Below are positions 1 through 8,168 of a stretch of 64,000 nucleotides of DNA, in pieces (positions within the stretch are counted from its first letter, which is position 1; each line of letters starts with the position of its first letter). The DNA is taken from positions 30,668 through 94,667 of the forward strand of contig NZ_BAAAHE010000024.1 of NCBI RefSeq assembly GCF_039525035.1. Reading direction: 5' to 3'. Under the pieces are notes generated by a model, which saw only the letters and a list, made by a program, of their open reading frames with translations, searched no databases and was not told where the DNA came from. The position numbers and the translations under genes are program-made. Origin of the DNA: Sporichthya brevicatena. Its GTDB lineage: Bacteria > Actinomycetota > Actinomycetes > Sporichthyales > Sporichthyaceae.

Positions 1-558
1 GCCGAAAGTGACGGCGATGGCCTTCACCTTCGCGTCGCGACCGAGCGAGATCCGCTGGTGCGCGAGGTGCACGGCGTCGTCGGCCCAGTCCTGGACGCTG
101 ACCAGCGTCAGGTTCGCGCTGTCACCGACGTGCACCTCAACGGTGCCGGCGTACGTGGCGGAACCGAGGTGGTCGAGGACGACCGTCGCGACCGCGAACG
201 GCTTGACGTCGATGACGATGTGCCCGAAGGCGGCGCCGTCGGCGTCCTCGCCGCGGACGGTGATGACCGTCGGGCCCGGCTCCAGTTCCTGAGGCACCGT
301 CACCACGGTGGCGGTCTGGACCGCGGAGAACGCGGCCTCCGCGACGCGGTCGGTGGGAGCGCCGACCTTGCCGACGCGCGGGTCGTCGCGACCCACGGTC
401 TCGACGGTCACGCCCTCACCGGCGTCGACGGACACGACGACCTTGCCGTCGCCCTTCGCGGTCCCGTCGTGCAGGCCACGGAGGCGACGCATCGGGGTGA
501 AGCGCCACTCCTCCTCGCGGCCGGTCGGTACGGGGTGGTTCAGAACAGGGGTGGTCAC
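1..558 (-). CDS. sufD: SufD, Fe-S cluster assembly protein (3' part outside window)
   Basis: Partner of SufB in the SufBC2D scaffold that builds Fe-S clusters in the cytoplasm. The visible part is the first 186 codons from a GTG start; the C-terminal half lies beyond the window edge. The visible residues (for example WRFTPMRRLRGLHDG, then beta-strand-rich sequence) fit the SufD N-terminal domain and the start of the beta-helix. The GTG shares one base with the sufB stop (TAGTG), so the two are translationally coupled. SufD rather than a second SufB is inferred from its position and N-terminal sequence. Confidence 0.88.
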   Translation of the reverse strand, partial: MTTPVLNHPVPTGREEEWRFTPMRRLRGLHDGTAKGDGKVVVSVDAGEGVTVETVGRDDPRVGKVGAPTDRVAEAAFSAVQTATVVTVPQELEPGPTVITVRGEDADGAAFGHIVIDVKPFAVATVVLDHLGSATYAGTVEVHVGDSANLTLVSVQDWADDAVHLAHQRISLGRDAKVKAIAVTFG

Positions 559-1967
559 TAACCCACAGCCCCTTCCATCTGGAGCTCGATCAGGCGGTTC
601 AGCTCGAGGGCGTACTCCATCGGAAGCTCTCGGGCGATGGGCTCGACGAAGCCGCGGACGATCATCGCCATGGCCTCGTCCTCGGACAGGCCGCGGCTCA
701 TCAGGTAGAACAGCTGGTCCTCGGACACCTTGGAGACCGTCGCCTCGTGGCCGAGCGCCACGTCGTCCTCGCGGACGTCGACGTACGGGTAGGTGTCCGA
801 CCGGCTGATCGTGTCGACGAGCAGCGCGTCGCAGCGGACGGTGGACTTGCTGTGGTGCGCGCCCTCCTGGACCTTGATCAGGCCGCGGTAGGAGGTACGG
901 CCACCGCCACGCGCGACCGACTTGGAGACGATCGAGCTCGACGTGTGCGGCGCGGCGTGGACCATCTTGGCGCCGGCGTCCTGGTGCTGACCCTCGCCCG
1001 CGAATGCGATCGAGAGCACCTCACCCTTGGCGTGCTCGCCGGTCATGACGACGCCCGGGTACTTCATTGTGACCTTGGAGCCGATGTTGCCGTCGATCCA
1101 CTCCATGGTCGCGCCTTCCTGGGCCATGGCGCGCTTGGTGACCAGGTTGTAGACGTTGTTCGACCAGTTCTGGATCGTCGTGTAGCGGCAGCGGCCGCCC
1201 TTCTTCACGATGATCTCGACGACGGCGGAGTGCAGCGAGTCCGACGAGTAGATCGGCGCGGTGCAGCCCTCGACGTAGTGCACGTACGCGTCCTCGTCGA
1301 CGATGATCAGCGTCCGCTCGAACTGGCCCATGTTCTCGGTGTTGATCCGGAAGTAGGCCTGCAGCGGGATGTCGACGTGCACGCCCTTCGGCACGTAGAT
1401 GAACGAGCCACCGGACCAGACCGCGGTGTTCAGCGCGGAGAACTTGTTGTCCCCGGCCGGGATGACCTTGCCGAAGTACTCCTGGAACAGCTCCGGGTGC
1501 TCCTTCAGACCCGTGTCGGTGTCGAGGAAGATGACGCCCTGCTCCTCGAGGTCCTCACGGATCTGGTGGTACACGACCTCGGACTCGTACTGCGCGGCGA
1601 CGCCGGCGACGAGACGCTGCTTCTCGGCCTCGGGGATGCCGAGCCGGTCGTAGGTGTTCTTGATGTCGTCGGGCAGCTCGTCCCAGGACGTGGCCTGCTT
1701 CTCCGTCGACCGGACGAAGTACTTGATGTTGTCGAAGTCGATGCCCGACAGGTCGGAACCCCACGTCGGCATCGGCTTCTTCTCGAAGAGCTTCAGGCCC
1801 TTGAGTCGGAGGTCGAGCATCCACTCGGGCTCGTTCTTCTTGGCCGAGATGTCGCGGACGACGTCCTCGTTCAGGCCCCGGCGGGCGCTCGCGCCGGCGA
1901 CGTCCGGGTCGGCCCAGCCGAAGTCGTATCGGCCGATGCCTTCAAGTGCGTCGGCGGTGCTGGTCAT
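558..1967 (-). CDS. sufB: SufB, Fe-S cluster assembly scaffold protein
   Basis: Scaffold subunit of the SUF Fe-S assembly machine, which receives sulfur and builds nascent clusters with SufC and SufD. The protein has 469 residues, the normal SufB length. The conserved C-terminal half is clear, with the core cysteine at residue 379 (TVRCDALLV) and the ending [20 protein letters not shown] typical of SufB. The ATG was chosen because it follows a GGAAGGA ribosome site and overlaps the sufR stop as ATGA; an upstream in-frame extension is arginine-rich and lies inside sufR. No intein is present, unlike in some mycobacterial SufB proteins. Confidence 0.96.
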   Translation of the reverse strand: MTSTADALEGIGRYDFGWADPDVAGASARRGLNEDVVRDISAKKNEPEWMLDLRLKGLKLFEKKPMPTWGSDLSGIDFDNIKYFVRSTEKQATSWDELPDDIKNTYDRLGIPEAEKQRLVAGVAAQYESEVVYHQIREDLEEQGVIFLDTDTGLKEHPELFQEYFGKVIPAGDNKFSALNTAVWSGGSFIYVPKGVHVDIPLQAYFRINTENMGQFERTLIIVDEDAYVHYVEGCTAPIYSSDSLHSAVVEIIVKKGGRCRYTTIQNWSNNVYNLVTKRAMAQEGATMEWIDGNIGSKVTMKYPGVVMTGEHAKGEVLSIAFAGEGQHQDAGAKMVHAAPHTSSSIVSKSVARGGGRTSYRGLIKVQEGAHHSKSTVRCDALLVDTISRSDTYPYVDVREDDVALGHEATVSKVSEDQLFYLMSRGLSEDEAMAMIVRGFVEPIARELPMEYALELNRLIELQMEGAVG

Positions 1968-2692
1968 GAGGTGGTCCTTCCGGTGGTTGCGACCGTTGGT
2001 ACGTAGGTGGTGCACACGCCGTCGCCGTGGGCGATGGTGGCGAGACGTTGCACATGCGTGCCGAGCAGGCGGGCGAATGCCTGGGTCTCGGCCTCGCACA
2101 ACTGGGGGAACTGCTCGGCCACGTGGGCGACCGGGCAGTGGTGCTGGCAGACCTGCTCGCCGAGCGCGCCGCCCGGGGCGGGCTTGATGCTCGCGGCGTA
2201 GCCGTCCGCCGAGAGGGCCTCGGCGAGGACGGCCGGCCGGTCGGCCGGGTCCGCCTGCTCGACGACGCGGCGGTACCGCTCCTCGAGCTCCGCGACCCGG
2301 CGGGCCGCGAACTGCTCGACGGCGTGCACCCCGGCGGTCTCGGCCAGGAAGCGCAGGGCGCTCGCGGCGAGGTCGTCGTAGGCCTGGACGAAGTGGTGCC
2401 GGCCCGCGTCGGTGACGACGAAGACCTTCGCCGGGCGACCGCGGCCGCGGTGGGCCTGCCCGCGCGGCTCGGCCTCCTCGATGACCCCGTCGGCGAGCAG
2501 GGCGTCGAGGTGACGACGCACGGCGGCCGGCGTGAGGTCGAGCTGGGCGGCCAGGTCGGCGGCGGTCGAGCGTCCGTTCTCCAGGATCGCGCGCGCGACC
2601 TTCTCGCGCGTCCCGGCGGTGACGTCCTCGACCGGACCGAGGTCGCGCGCGGGCGCCTCGGTCACGGAGTTGGGGTCACGGACGGTTTTCAC
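1964..2692 (-). CDS. sufR: SufR-type Fe-S-sensing transcriptional repressor
   Basis: Predicted regulator of the suf operon it heads. An N-terminal winged helix-turn-helix (around [14 protein letters not shown]) is followed by an effector domain. Near the C-terminus, cysteines C182, C186 and C199 in [18 protein letters not shown] match the cluster-binding motif of SufR proteins. The stop overlaps the sufB start (ATGA). The start is uncertain: the GTG at 2692 puts a TAGGTA-like -10 about 10 bases upstream, as in a leaderless message, while another GTG at 2749 would add 19 residues. Autoregulation is inferred from family knowledge. Confidence 0.87.
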   Translation of the reverse strand: MKTVRDPNSVTEAPARDLGPVEDVTAGTREKVARAILENGRSTAADLAAQLDLTPAAVRRHLDALLADGVIEEAEPRGQAHRGRGRPAKVFVVTDAGRHHFVQAYDDLAASALRFLAETAGVHAVEQFAARRVAELEERYRRVVEQADPADRPAVLAEALSADGYAASIKPAPGGALGEQVCQHHCPVAHVAEQFPQLCEAETQAFARLLGTHVQRLATIAHGDGVCTTYVPTVATTGRTTS

Positions 2693-2760
2693 AACGTCGA
2701 TGTTACCTAATTCGCCGGGGACGCCAACCAAAAGGGTCAACTTCACCACAGAAGGGTGGA

Positions 2761-2779
2761 GTAGGCAAGGCTTGCCTTA
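2761..2779 (+). promoter_or_regulatory. Possible DtxR/IdeR iron box
   Basis: GTAGGCAAGGCTTGCCTTA contains a perfect 7-bp inverted repeat around a central base and matches 13 of 19 positions of the IdeR/DtxR consensus. It sits in the intergenic region between sufR and the ABC transporter genes, so it could act on either promoter. Iron control of suf genes is known in several actinobacteria; its use here is inference. Confidence 0.45.
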
Positions 2780-2829
2780 CCTGGATCACCCGCACGGCCG
2801 ACCCCACCCCCCTCCCTACACTGACCGCC

Positions 2830-3792
2830 GTGTCCGGGCCCGCCATCGCGATCGCCGGCCTGCGCAAGAGCTACGGCGGGCGGGCCGCGGTCGACGGCCT
2901 CGATCTGACCGTCGAGCGTGGGGCGATCACCGCCGTCCTCGGTCCCAACGGGGCCGGCAAGACCACGACGCTGGAGATCTGCGCCGGTCTGCGGACCGCC
3001 GACGCCGGGTCCGTGCAGGTCCTCGGGCTCGACCCCCGCCGCGACCGCGCCGCTCTGATGCCCCGCCTGGGCGTGATGCTGCAGGCCGGCGGGATCTACT
3101 CCGGCGCGAAGCCGGTCGAGATGCTCCGGCACGTGGCGGCCCTGCACGCCAACCCGCTCGACCCCGAGGAACTGGTCGAGCTTCTCGGCCTCGACGGTGC
3201 GCGGCGCACGACGTACCGCCGGATGTCCGGCGGGGAGAAGCAGCTGCTGGCGCTCGGGCTCGCGCTCGTCGGCCGACCCGAGCTCGCGTTCCTCGACGAG
3301 CCGACGGCGGGCCTCGACCCGCACGCCCGGCGCCGGACCTGGGACCTGATCTCCGGGCTGCGCGACGTCGGCGTCACCGTCGTCCTGACCACGCACCTGA
3401 TGGACGAGGCCGAGTCGCTGGCCGACCACGTCCACATCGTCGACAAGGGCCGCCTGATCGTGTCGGGGACGCCGGACGAGCTCACCCGTGCCGGCAACGC
3501 GCTGACCTTCTCGGCGCCGCCCGGGCTGCCCGTCTCGACGTTGACCGGCGCCCTGCCCGAGGGCACCGAGGCCAGCGAGCCGACGCCCGGGCACTACCTG
3601 GTCTCGGGCCCGATGGACCCGACGACGCTCGCGGCCGTCACGTCCTGGTGCGCGGACCTCGGCGTCATGCCCGACGGGCTCTCCGTCGAGCGCCGGTCGC
3701 TCGAGGACGTGTTCCTCGAGCTGACCGGTCGGAAGCTGACCAACTGGGGTCTGAGTGCGCCGGGCCCGGCGCAGACGGGGTCGGGGACATGA
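2830..3792 (+). CDS. ABC transporter ATP-binding protein (DrrA/CcmA type)
   Basis: ATPase subunit of an ABC exporter, paired with the permease that follows. Walker A GPNGAGKTT is at residues 38-46, a signature MSGGEKQ at 132-138, Walker B LAFLDEP at 152-158, and an H-loop in TTHLMDEAE near residue 190. The signature is MSGGE rather than LSGGQ, as is common in DrrA-like proteins. The long C-terminal region (about 110 residues after the core) is typical of this class. It starts at GTG and its stop overlaps the permease ATG. The substrate is unknown. An ABC exporter between suf and ctaA is often seen in actinobacteria. Confidence 0.9.
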   Translation: MSGPAIAIAGLRKSYGGRAAVDGLDLTVERGAITAVLGPNGAGKTTTLEICAGLRTADAGSVQVLGLDPRRDRAALMPRLGVMLQAGGIYSGAKPVEMLRHVAALHANPLDPEELVELLGLDGARRTTYRRMSGGEKQLLALGLALVGRPELAFLDEPTAGLDPHARRRTWDLISGLRDVGVTVVLTTHLMDEAESLADHVHIVDKGRLIVSGTPDELTRAGNALTFSAPPGLPVSTLTGALPEGTEASEPTPGHYLVSGPMDPTTLAAVTSWCADLGVMPDGLSVERRSLEDVFLELTGRKLTNWGLSAPGPAQTGSGT

Positions 3793-4550
3793 GCGTCGAC
3801 TTCTCCCCCGCCCCCGGTGCCGCGCCGGTCGGGCGGATGGTGCGGGCGCAGACCGCCTTCGAGACCCGGCTGATGCTCCGCAACGGCGAGAACCTGCTGC
3901 TGACGGTGATCATCCCGACGCTGCTGCTGATCGTGTTCGCCGCCGCCGACGTGGTGGACACCGGCTCCCTCGACCGCATCGACTTCCTCGCGCCCGGCAT
4001 CCTCGCCCTCGCGGTGATGTCGACCGCGTTCACCGGGCAGGCCATCGCGACCGGCTTCGAACGCCGCTACGGCGTGCTCAAGCGCCTGGCGGTCTCCCCG
4101 CTCCCCCGCTGGGCCCTGCTGACCGGCAAGACGCTCTCGGTGCTCGTCGTGATCGCGCTGCAGCTCGTGCTGCTGACCGGCACCGCGTTCGCCCTCGGCT
4201 GGGACCCCGTCGGCTCGGTCGGCATGGTCGTGCCCCTGCTGCTGGTCGGCACCGCCGCGTTCAGCGGACTCGGGCTGCTCATGGCCGGCACCCTGCGCGC
4301 CGAGGGCACCCTCGCCGCCGCGAACCTCGTCTACCTCGTCCTGCTGCTGTGCGGCGGCATCGTCGTCCCCCTCGACAAGTTCGGCGGCGCCGCGGACGTG
4401 CTCGAATTCACCCCCGCCGCCGCCCTCGCCACCGGCCTCCGGGACGTCCTCACCGGCACCGACGCCACCCCCTGGGCCCCCGTCGCCGTCCTCGCCGTCT
4501 GGGCCGCCCTCAGCCTCACCGCCGCCGCCCGCTGGTTCCGCTGGGACTAG
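3789..4550 (+). CDS. ABC-2 type transporter permease
   Basis: Membrane subunit of the exporter whose ATPase precedes it; the ATG overlaps that gene's stop (ATGA). The 253-residue protein has an N-terminal cytoplasmic stretch, then about six hydrophobic segments (for example LLLTVIIPTLLLIVF, LSVLVVIALQLVLLTG, LVYLVLLLCGGIVV), matching the ABC-2 membrane family. The ERRYGVLKRLAVSPLPRW loop between the second and third segments is characteristic. Its substrate cannot be read from the sequence. The operon ends before a long palindrome starting at 4568. Confidence 0.9.
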   Translation: MSVDFSPAPGAAPVGRMVRAQTAFETRLMLRNGENLLLTVIIPTLLLIVFAAADVVDTGSLDRIDFLAPGILALAVMSTAFTGQAIATGFERRYGVLKRLAVSPLPRWALLTGKTLSVLVVIALQLVLLTGTAFALGWDPVGSVGMVVPLLLVGTAAFSGLGLLMAGTLRAEGTLAAANLVYLVLLLCGGIVVPLDKFGGAADVLEFTPAAALATGLRDVLTGTDATPWAPVAVLAVWAALSLTAAARWFRWD

Positions 4551-4567
4551 CCGGCCCGCCCGGGACG

Positions 4568-4631
4568 CAACTTCTCCCGCCTGGCGCGCCTGTCCCACGC
4601 CCTTGATAGGCGCGCCAGGCAGGAGAAGTTG
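4568..4631. repeat. Long palindromic repeat, copy 1 (REP-like)
   Basis: Two 24-base arms (4568-4591 and 4608-4631) pair with one mismatch around a 16-base loop. The arms carry CTTCTCC and GGCGCGCC blocks. It lies between the convergent ABC permease and AbiEi-like genes and could end transcription from both sides. A diverged second copy in the opposite orientation is at about 6870-6927, which indicates a dispersed repeat family and not a simple terminator. Confidence 0.75.
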
Positions 4632-4645
4632 AGGCCGGAGCGCGT

Positions 4646-5545
4646 TCACGAGCACCGCCGGAGCATGGCGGCGACCTGGGCGGCGGTGCGGTCGGCGTAC
4701 CGGTAGACGTCGAGAGCCCCGTAGCGGAGGAGCGGATAGTTGCCCACCACGAGCAGGCGGTTCTCCCGGACGAGGTCGGCGGCGTGGTGGTCGGGCTCCC
4801 GGTGCTGCTCGCCGTCGTACTCCAGACCGAACGGGACGCGAACCGGGTAGCCCATGTCGGGGATGCCGAGGAGCTCACCGTCGGGGCCGTAGATCGGCTC
4901 GTTGAGCAGCGGCGGCTCGTCGACGCCGCGGTACACGATCACCAGGCGGAGCCGGGACTCCATCATCGAGCGGGCCCGGGTCCGCGCCAGTTCGAGCGCC
5001 GCGCGGACCCTGCGGACGTAGGGCCAGTGCGGCCGCTCGTCGGCGTACCGGTTCAGGCCGTGCTTGGTGACCAGGCCCCGGTAGAGGAAGGCGTCCGCCC
5101 AGACCGTGGCCTCCATCCGCGACGAGCGGGTCATGAGGCCGAAGCAGGTCCGCTCCGGATTCGTGACCGGCACGCCGTGCCAGGTGCCGATGTCGCCCTC
5201 GTCGACGACGAGGCGGCTCGTGCGCACCCCGGCCTCCCGGTACTCGCCGCGGTTGGGCAGGGCCAGGTGGAGCGGAACGGTCTCGCCGGGCGGCGGCGTC
5301 CATACCCCGAACAGCCAGGCGGCGGTCAGACCCGTCGCCACCGCGTCGGCCGGGGCCGCGAGGCGCAGGGCCTCGAAGCGCAGCTCGTCGGTCAACTCGA
5401 CCAGGTGGTGGACGTACACGCTCCGGAACAGCCGGACCCAGCACTTCGAGGCCAATTGGTGACGGGTCAGGCCGGCGGCGAAGGCGGTGTTCTGATGGAA
5501 CGGGCCGACCGTGAGCTCGGGCGGGACGAACGGCCGCGGGGGCAT
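4646..5545 (-). CDS. AbiEi/DUF559-like protein (type IV toxin-antitoxin antitoxin-like domain)
   Basis: The protein has 299 residues. The N-terminal part (FAAGLTRHQLASKCWVRLF, RSVYVHHL) resembles the winged-helix domain of AbiEi-type proteins. The C-terminal part (GIPDMGYPVRVPFGLEYDGEQH, REPDHHAADLVREN, LLRYGALDVY) resembles the PD-(D/E)XK-like DUF559 endonuclease fold, with LEYDGEQH as the likely active-site strand. Such single genes are abundant in actinobacteria and their function is not established. No AbiEii toxin gene is next to it. The ATG at 5545 was chosen because the upstream extension overlaps a better small gene in another frame. Confidence 0.7.
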   Translation of the reverse strand: MPPRPFVPPELTVGPFHQNTAFAAGLTRHQLASKCWVRLFRSVYVHHLVELTDELRFEALRLAAPADAVATGLTAAWLFGVWTPPPGETVPLHLALPNRGEYREAGVRTSRLVVDEGDIGTWHGVPVTNPERTCFGLMTRSSRMEATVWADAFLYRGLVTKHGLNRYADERPHWPYVRRVRAALELARTRARSMMESRLRLVIVYRGVDEPPLLNEPIYGPDGELLGIPDMGYPVRVPFGLEYDGEQHREPDHHAADLVRENRLLVVGNYPLLRYGALDVYRYADRTAAQVAAMLRRCS

Positions 5546-5546
5546 G

Positions 5547-5726
5547 TCATGCGCGCCGCGGCGGCGCTGCGGCGCGGCGGCGCCGGGTCTGCCGGTGCGG
5601 CTCGAAGAGGATGACGTCCGCGTCCGGACGCTCGGGATCAACCCCGGCGGGGTCGGCCTCGGACCCCTGCCAACTGATGACGCCCACGAGCACGTCGGCC
5701 TCGCGTTGTTTGCGGCGCTGTCCCAT
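5547..5726 (-). CDS. Small hypothetical protein upstream of the AbiEi-like gene
   Basis: A 59-residue frame opening with MGQRRKQREADVLVGVISWQG and ending in an arginine/alanine-rich tail. The stop is one base before the ATG of the AbiEi-like gene (TGACATG), so the two could be translationally coupled. No family was recognised. The middle, with VGVISWQG and PDADVILFEPH, looks protein-like, but the very GC-rich background makes chance frames common. Confidence 0.4.
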   Translation of the reverse strand: MGQRRKQREADVLVGVISWQGSEADPAGVDPERPDADVILFEPHRQTRRRRAAAPPRRA

Positions 5727-5804
5727 GGCGAACCCCCTCGGATGACGGTGAGGGGAGGAGGCAACAACGCCGCGGCGTGGTTACGCGACCGAAGGTTCGG
5801 GATC

Positions 5805-5813
5805 TGTGGATAA
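5805..5813 (-). promoter_or_regulatory. Isolated perfect DnaA box
   Basis: TGTGGATAA on the plus strand is the complement of the strict DnaA box TTATCCACA. It lies just downstream of ctaA in a short non-coding gap. It is a single site, so it is not an origin; it could be a chance match or a DnaA-titrating or regulatory site. Confidence 0.35.
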
Positions 5814-5836
5814 CTGAAGTCGGACGCGCTGCGCGA

Positions 5837-6799
5837 TCAGGCCGAGACGACCGCTGCGCCCTCGGACTCGGGCCTCGGCAGGGACACCGTGCCGCGGACG
5901 CGCATCGCGAGCACGACCCGGACCGTCGCGACCACCAGGCAGCCGGCACCGAGCATGTGCAGCCCGACGAGCACCTCGGGGAGGTCGGTGAAGTACTGGA
6001 CGTAGCCGAGCAGCCCCTGCGCCAGCTGGACACCGAGCATCACCCGCGCGGCGACGATCAGCTCGCGCGGAGCGGCGGTCCGGACGAGCAGGACGTTGAG
6101 CGCCACGGTGCCCAGCACGAGCGCGAGAACCGTGTCCGCGTGGATCATCGAGAACAGGTGGGTGTCCAGGCCGGTCCGCGGGGCGTCGACGTCGCCGGCG
6201 TGCGGGCCGCTGCCGGTCACGATCGTGCCGAGGTAGAGCACGACGGCGGTCAGCGCGAGGAGGCCGAGCGCCAGCTGCTGCACCCGTGGCGCGACGACCC
6301 GGACCGGCGGTTCGTCGCCCTCGCCGATCCGTCGGTACAGCACGGTCGCGAGACCGATGAGGACCATCGACACCAGCAGGTGGCCCATGACGACCCACGG
6401 ATTGAGGTCGGTCAGCACCGAGATGCCGCCGATCACCGCCTGCGCCGGGATGCCGACGAACAGGACGACCGCGAGGCGCCGCAGGTCGGTCCGGGCCGGC
6501 CGGGAGCGCCAGACCCCGATGAGCGTGGCGAGCGCGACCGCGCCGAGGACGTAGGTGAGCAGCCGGTTGCCGAACTCGATCTGCTCGTGCAGACCGAGCT
6601 CGCCGGTCGGGACGAACGAGTCCTCGTGGCACCGGGGCCAGGTCGGGCACCCGAGGCCGGACCCGGTCAGACGCACCGCGCCGCCGGTCACGACGATCCC
6701 GATGTTCGCCACGATCGATGCCAGCGCCAGGCGCCGCAGGCCCACGGTCCCGGGCCGGAAGCGCTCGGACGCGCGCGCGGCCTGCAGCGGATTCACCAC
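5837..6799 (-). CDS. ctaA: CtaA, heme A synthase
   Basis: Oxidises heme O to heme A for the aa3-type cytochrome c oxidase, in the cytoplasmic membrane. The 320-residue protein has about eight membrane helices in two halves. Visible features are the extracellular cysteine pair C51 and C57 (GCPTWPRC), the heme-ligand/active-site region LHEQIEFGNR (H71, E72, E75), and further conserved histidines (VMGHLLVSM, SMIHADTV, LVGLHMLGAG). The paired cysteines mark the B. subtilis-type subclass. It lies next to ctaB, its pathway partner, and both read leftward. Confidence 0.95.
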   Translation of the reverse strand: MVNPLQAARASERFRPGTVGLRRLALASIVANIGIVVTGGAVRLTGSGLGCPTWPRCHEDSFVPTGELGLHEQIEFGNRLLTYVLGAVALATLIGVWRSRPARTDLRRLAVVLFVGIPAQAVIGGISVLTDLNPWVVMGHLLVSMVLIGLATVLYRRIGEGDEPPVRVVAPRVQQLALGLLALTAVVLYLGTIVTGSGPHAGDVDAPRTGLDTHLFSMIHADTVLALVLGTVALNVLLVRTAAPRELIVAARVMLGVQLAQGLLGYVQYFTDLPEVLVGLHMLGAGCLVVATVRVVLAMRVRGTVSLPRPESEGAAVVSA

Positions 6800-6869
6800 G
6801 TCATCGTAGGTCGGGCCCCGGAGCCGTCCGCGCCCCGGACGGCCCTCCCCGGCGAGACCCTCGCCTCAT

Positions 6870-6927
6870 CTTCTCCCGCGCGCCGCGCCTATCGAGGCCG
6901 TGGGATGGGCGCGCCAGGCAGGAGAAG
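6870..6927. repeat. Long palindromic repeat, copy 2 (REP-like)
   Basis: Arms 6870-6889 and 6908-6927 pair imperfectly (16 of 20). Read in the opposite direction, it aligns through arms and loop with the element at 4568-4631, sharing CTTCTCC, GGCGCGCC, a CGTGGGA loop block and GGAGAAG. It fills the gap between ctaB and ctaA. The loop sequence is conserved between the copies, so this is a repeat family and not two chance hairpins. Confidence 0.7.
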
Positions 6928-6968
6928 ACGCGCCCCTACGGCCCGGGGCGAGGCGGGGCCGGGAGGGC

Positions 6969-7910
6969 CTAGAAGAGGACCGCGTCGACGGCGATGACGA
7001 GGAACAGCAGGGCGAGGTAGCTGTTCGAGAGGTGGAACAGGCGCATCGGGGAGAGGTGGACGCCGGTGACGCCGCGGCGGACGCGGGCGAGCAGGAGGTG
7101 GGACTCGGCGAGGATCACCGCACCGAAGACGGCCGCCGCGACGGGGTAGAGCCAGCCGGTGTTCGCGACCGGCCACAGGGCCAGCGAGCAGAGGACGGTG
7201 GCCCAGGTGTAGATCGTGATCTCGGTGATGACCCGGCGCTCGGTGGCGACGACGGGGAGCATCGGGACCCCGGCGGCGGCGTAGTCCTCCTTGTAGCGCA
7301 TGGCGAGCGCCCAGAAGTGCGGCGGCGTCCAGAAGAACACCACCAGGAAGAGGATGACCGGCGCCCAGTCGAGGGAGTTGGTGACGGCGGTCCAGCCGAT
7401 GAGCGGCGGGAAGCAGCCGGCGGCCCCGCCCCAGACGATGTTCTGCGACGTGCGCCGCTTGAGGAACATCGTGTAGCCGAAGACGTAGAACAGGTTCGCG
7501 GCCAGCGCGAGCGCGGCGGAGAGCCAGTTGACGGCCAGGCCGAGCAGCAGCGTCGCCGCGATCCCGAGGACGACGCCGAAGACGAGCGTCTCCCGCGCCG
7601 AGACCCCGTGCATCGGCAGCGGACGGCGCCGGGTGCGGCGCATCTGCAGGTCGATGTCGCGGTCGAGGTAGCAGTTGAGGACGTTCGCGCTGGCGGCGGC
7701 CATCGTCCCGCCGACGAGGGTGGCGAGCACGAGCCAGAGGTCCGGCACACCGCGCTCGGCGAGGAACATGACCGGCGCCGTGGTGACGAGCAGCAGCTCG
7801 ATGATGCGCGGCTTCGTCAGGGCGACGTAGGCCCGGACCGTGTCGCCGAAACCACGTCGGCCGACAGTGACCTGAACCCCGGTGGCGGGGGTGAGATCGA
7901 CAGTGGTCAC
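6969..7910 (-). CDS. ctaB: CtaB, protoheme IX farnesyltransferase (heme O synthase)
   Basis: UbiA-family membrane prenyltransferase that adds farnesyl to heme B, giving heme O, the substrate of CtaA. About nine membrane helices are visible, with the first aspartate-rich motif [18 protein letters not shown] and a second loop motif with [14 protein letters not shown]. The GTG at 7910 has a GAGG ribosome site and gives 313 residues, a normal length. A GTG at 7985 would add 25 residues. It is divergent from tkt across a 258-base gap from this start. Confidence 0.95.
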   Translation of the reverse strand: MTTVDLTPATGVQVTVGRRGFGDTVRAYVALTKPRIIELLLVTTAPVMFLAERGVPDLWLVLATLVGGTMAAASANVLNCYLDRDIDLQMRRTRRRPLPMHGVSARETLVFGVVLGIAATLLLGLAVNWLSAALALAANLFYVFGYTMFLKRRTSQNIVWGGAAGCFPPLIGWTAVTNSLDWAPVILFLVVFFWTPPHFWALAMRYKEDYAAAGVPMLPVVATERRVITEITIYTWATVLCSLALWPVANTGWLYPVAAAVFGAVILAESHLLLARVRRGVTGVHLSPMRLFHLSNSYLALLFLVIAVDAVLF

Positions 7911-8168
7911 TCGTACCTCGGGGGCGGTCGCAAAGGTGGTCACGCCCATGCCGGCTCCGAACGGGCGGCGACGAGCGGCACTCACTGTAACCCCGCGCCC
8001 CGACCCCTCCGGCGCTCGGGTGCCGATTGCTGCGTCACATCCTCGGGAAGGGCTCGGATAGGGTCGGTTTCCATCCAGTCAACACCGGCGTCAACACCCG
8101 TGTCGACAGCCGGAAGGGTCCCCGGGAAGCGGGGTCAGGTCGGAACTTCCCGAGAGGAGACCGTCGTA

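Noticed and set aside
747..2006. Long open frame on the plus strand opposite sufB
   Set aside because: It lies wholly antisense to a clear SufB and consists of repetitive valine/arginine/aspartate-rich sequence typical of GC-rich shadow frames.
6900..8168. In-frame extension of tkt upstream by over 400 codons
   Set aside because: It crosses the ctaB gene on the other strand and a non-coding gap; the GTG at 8169 has a good ribosome site.
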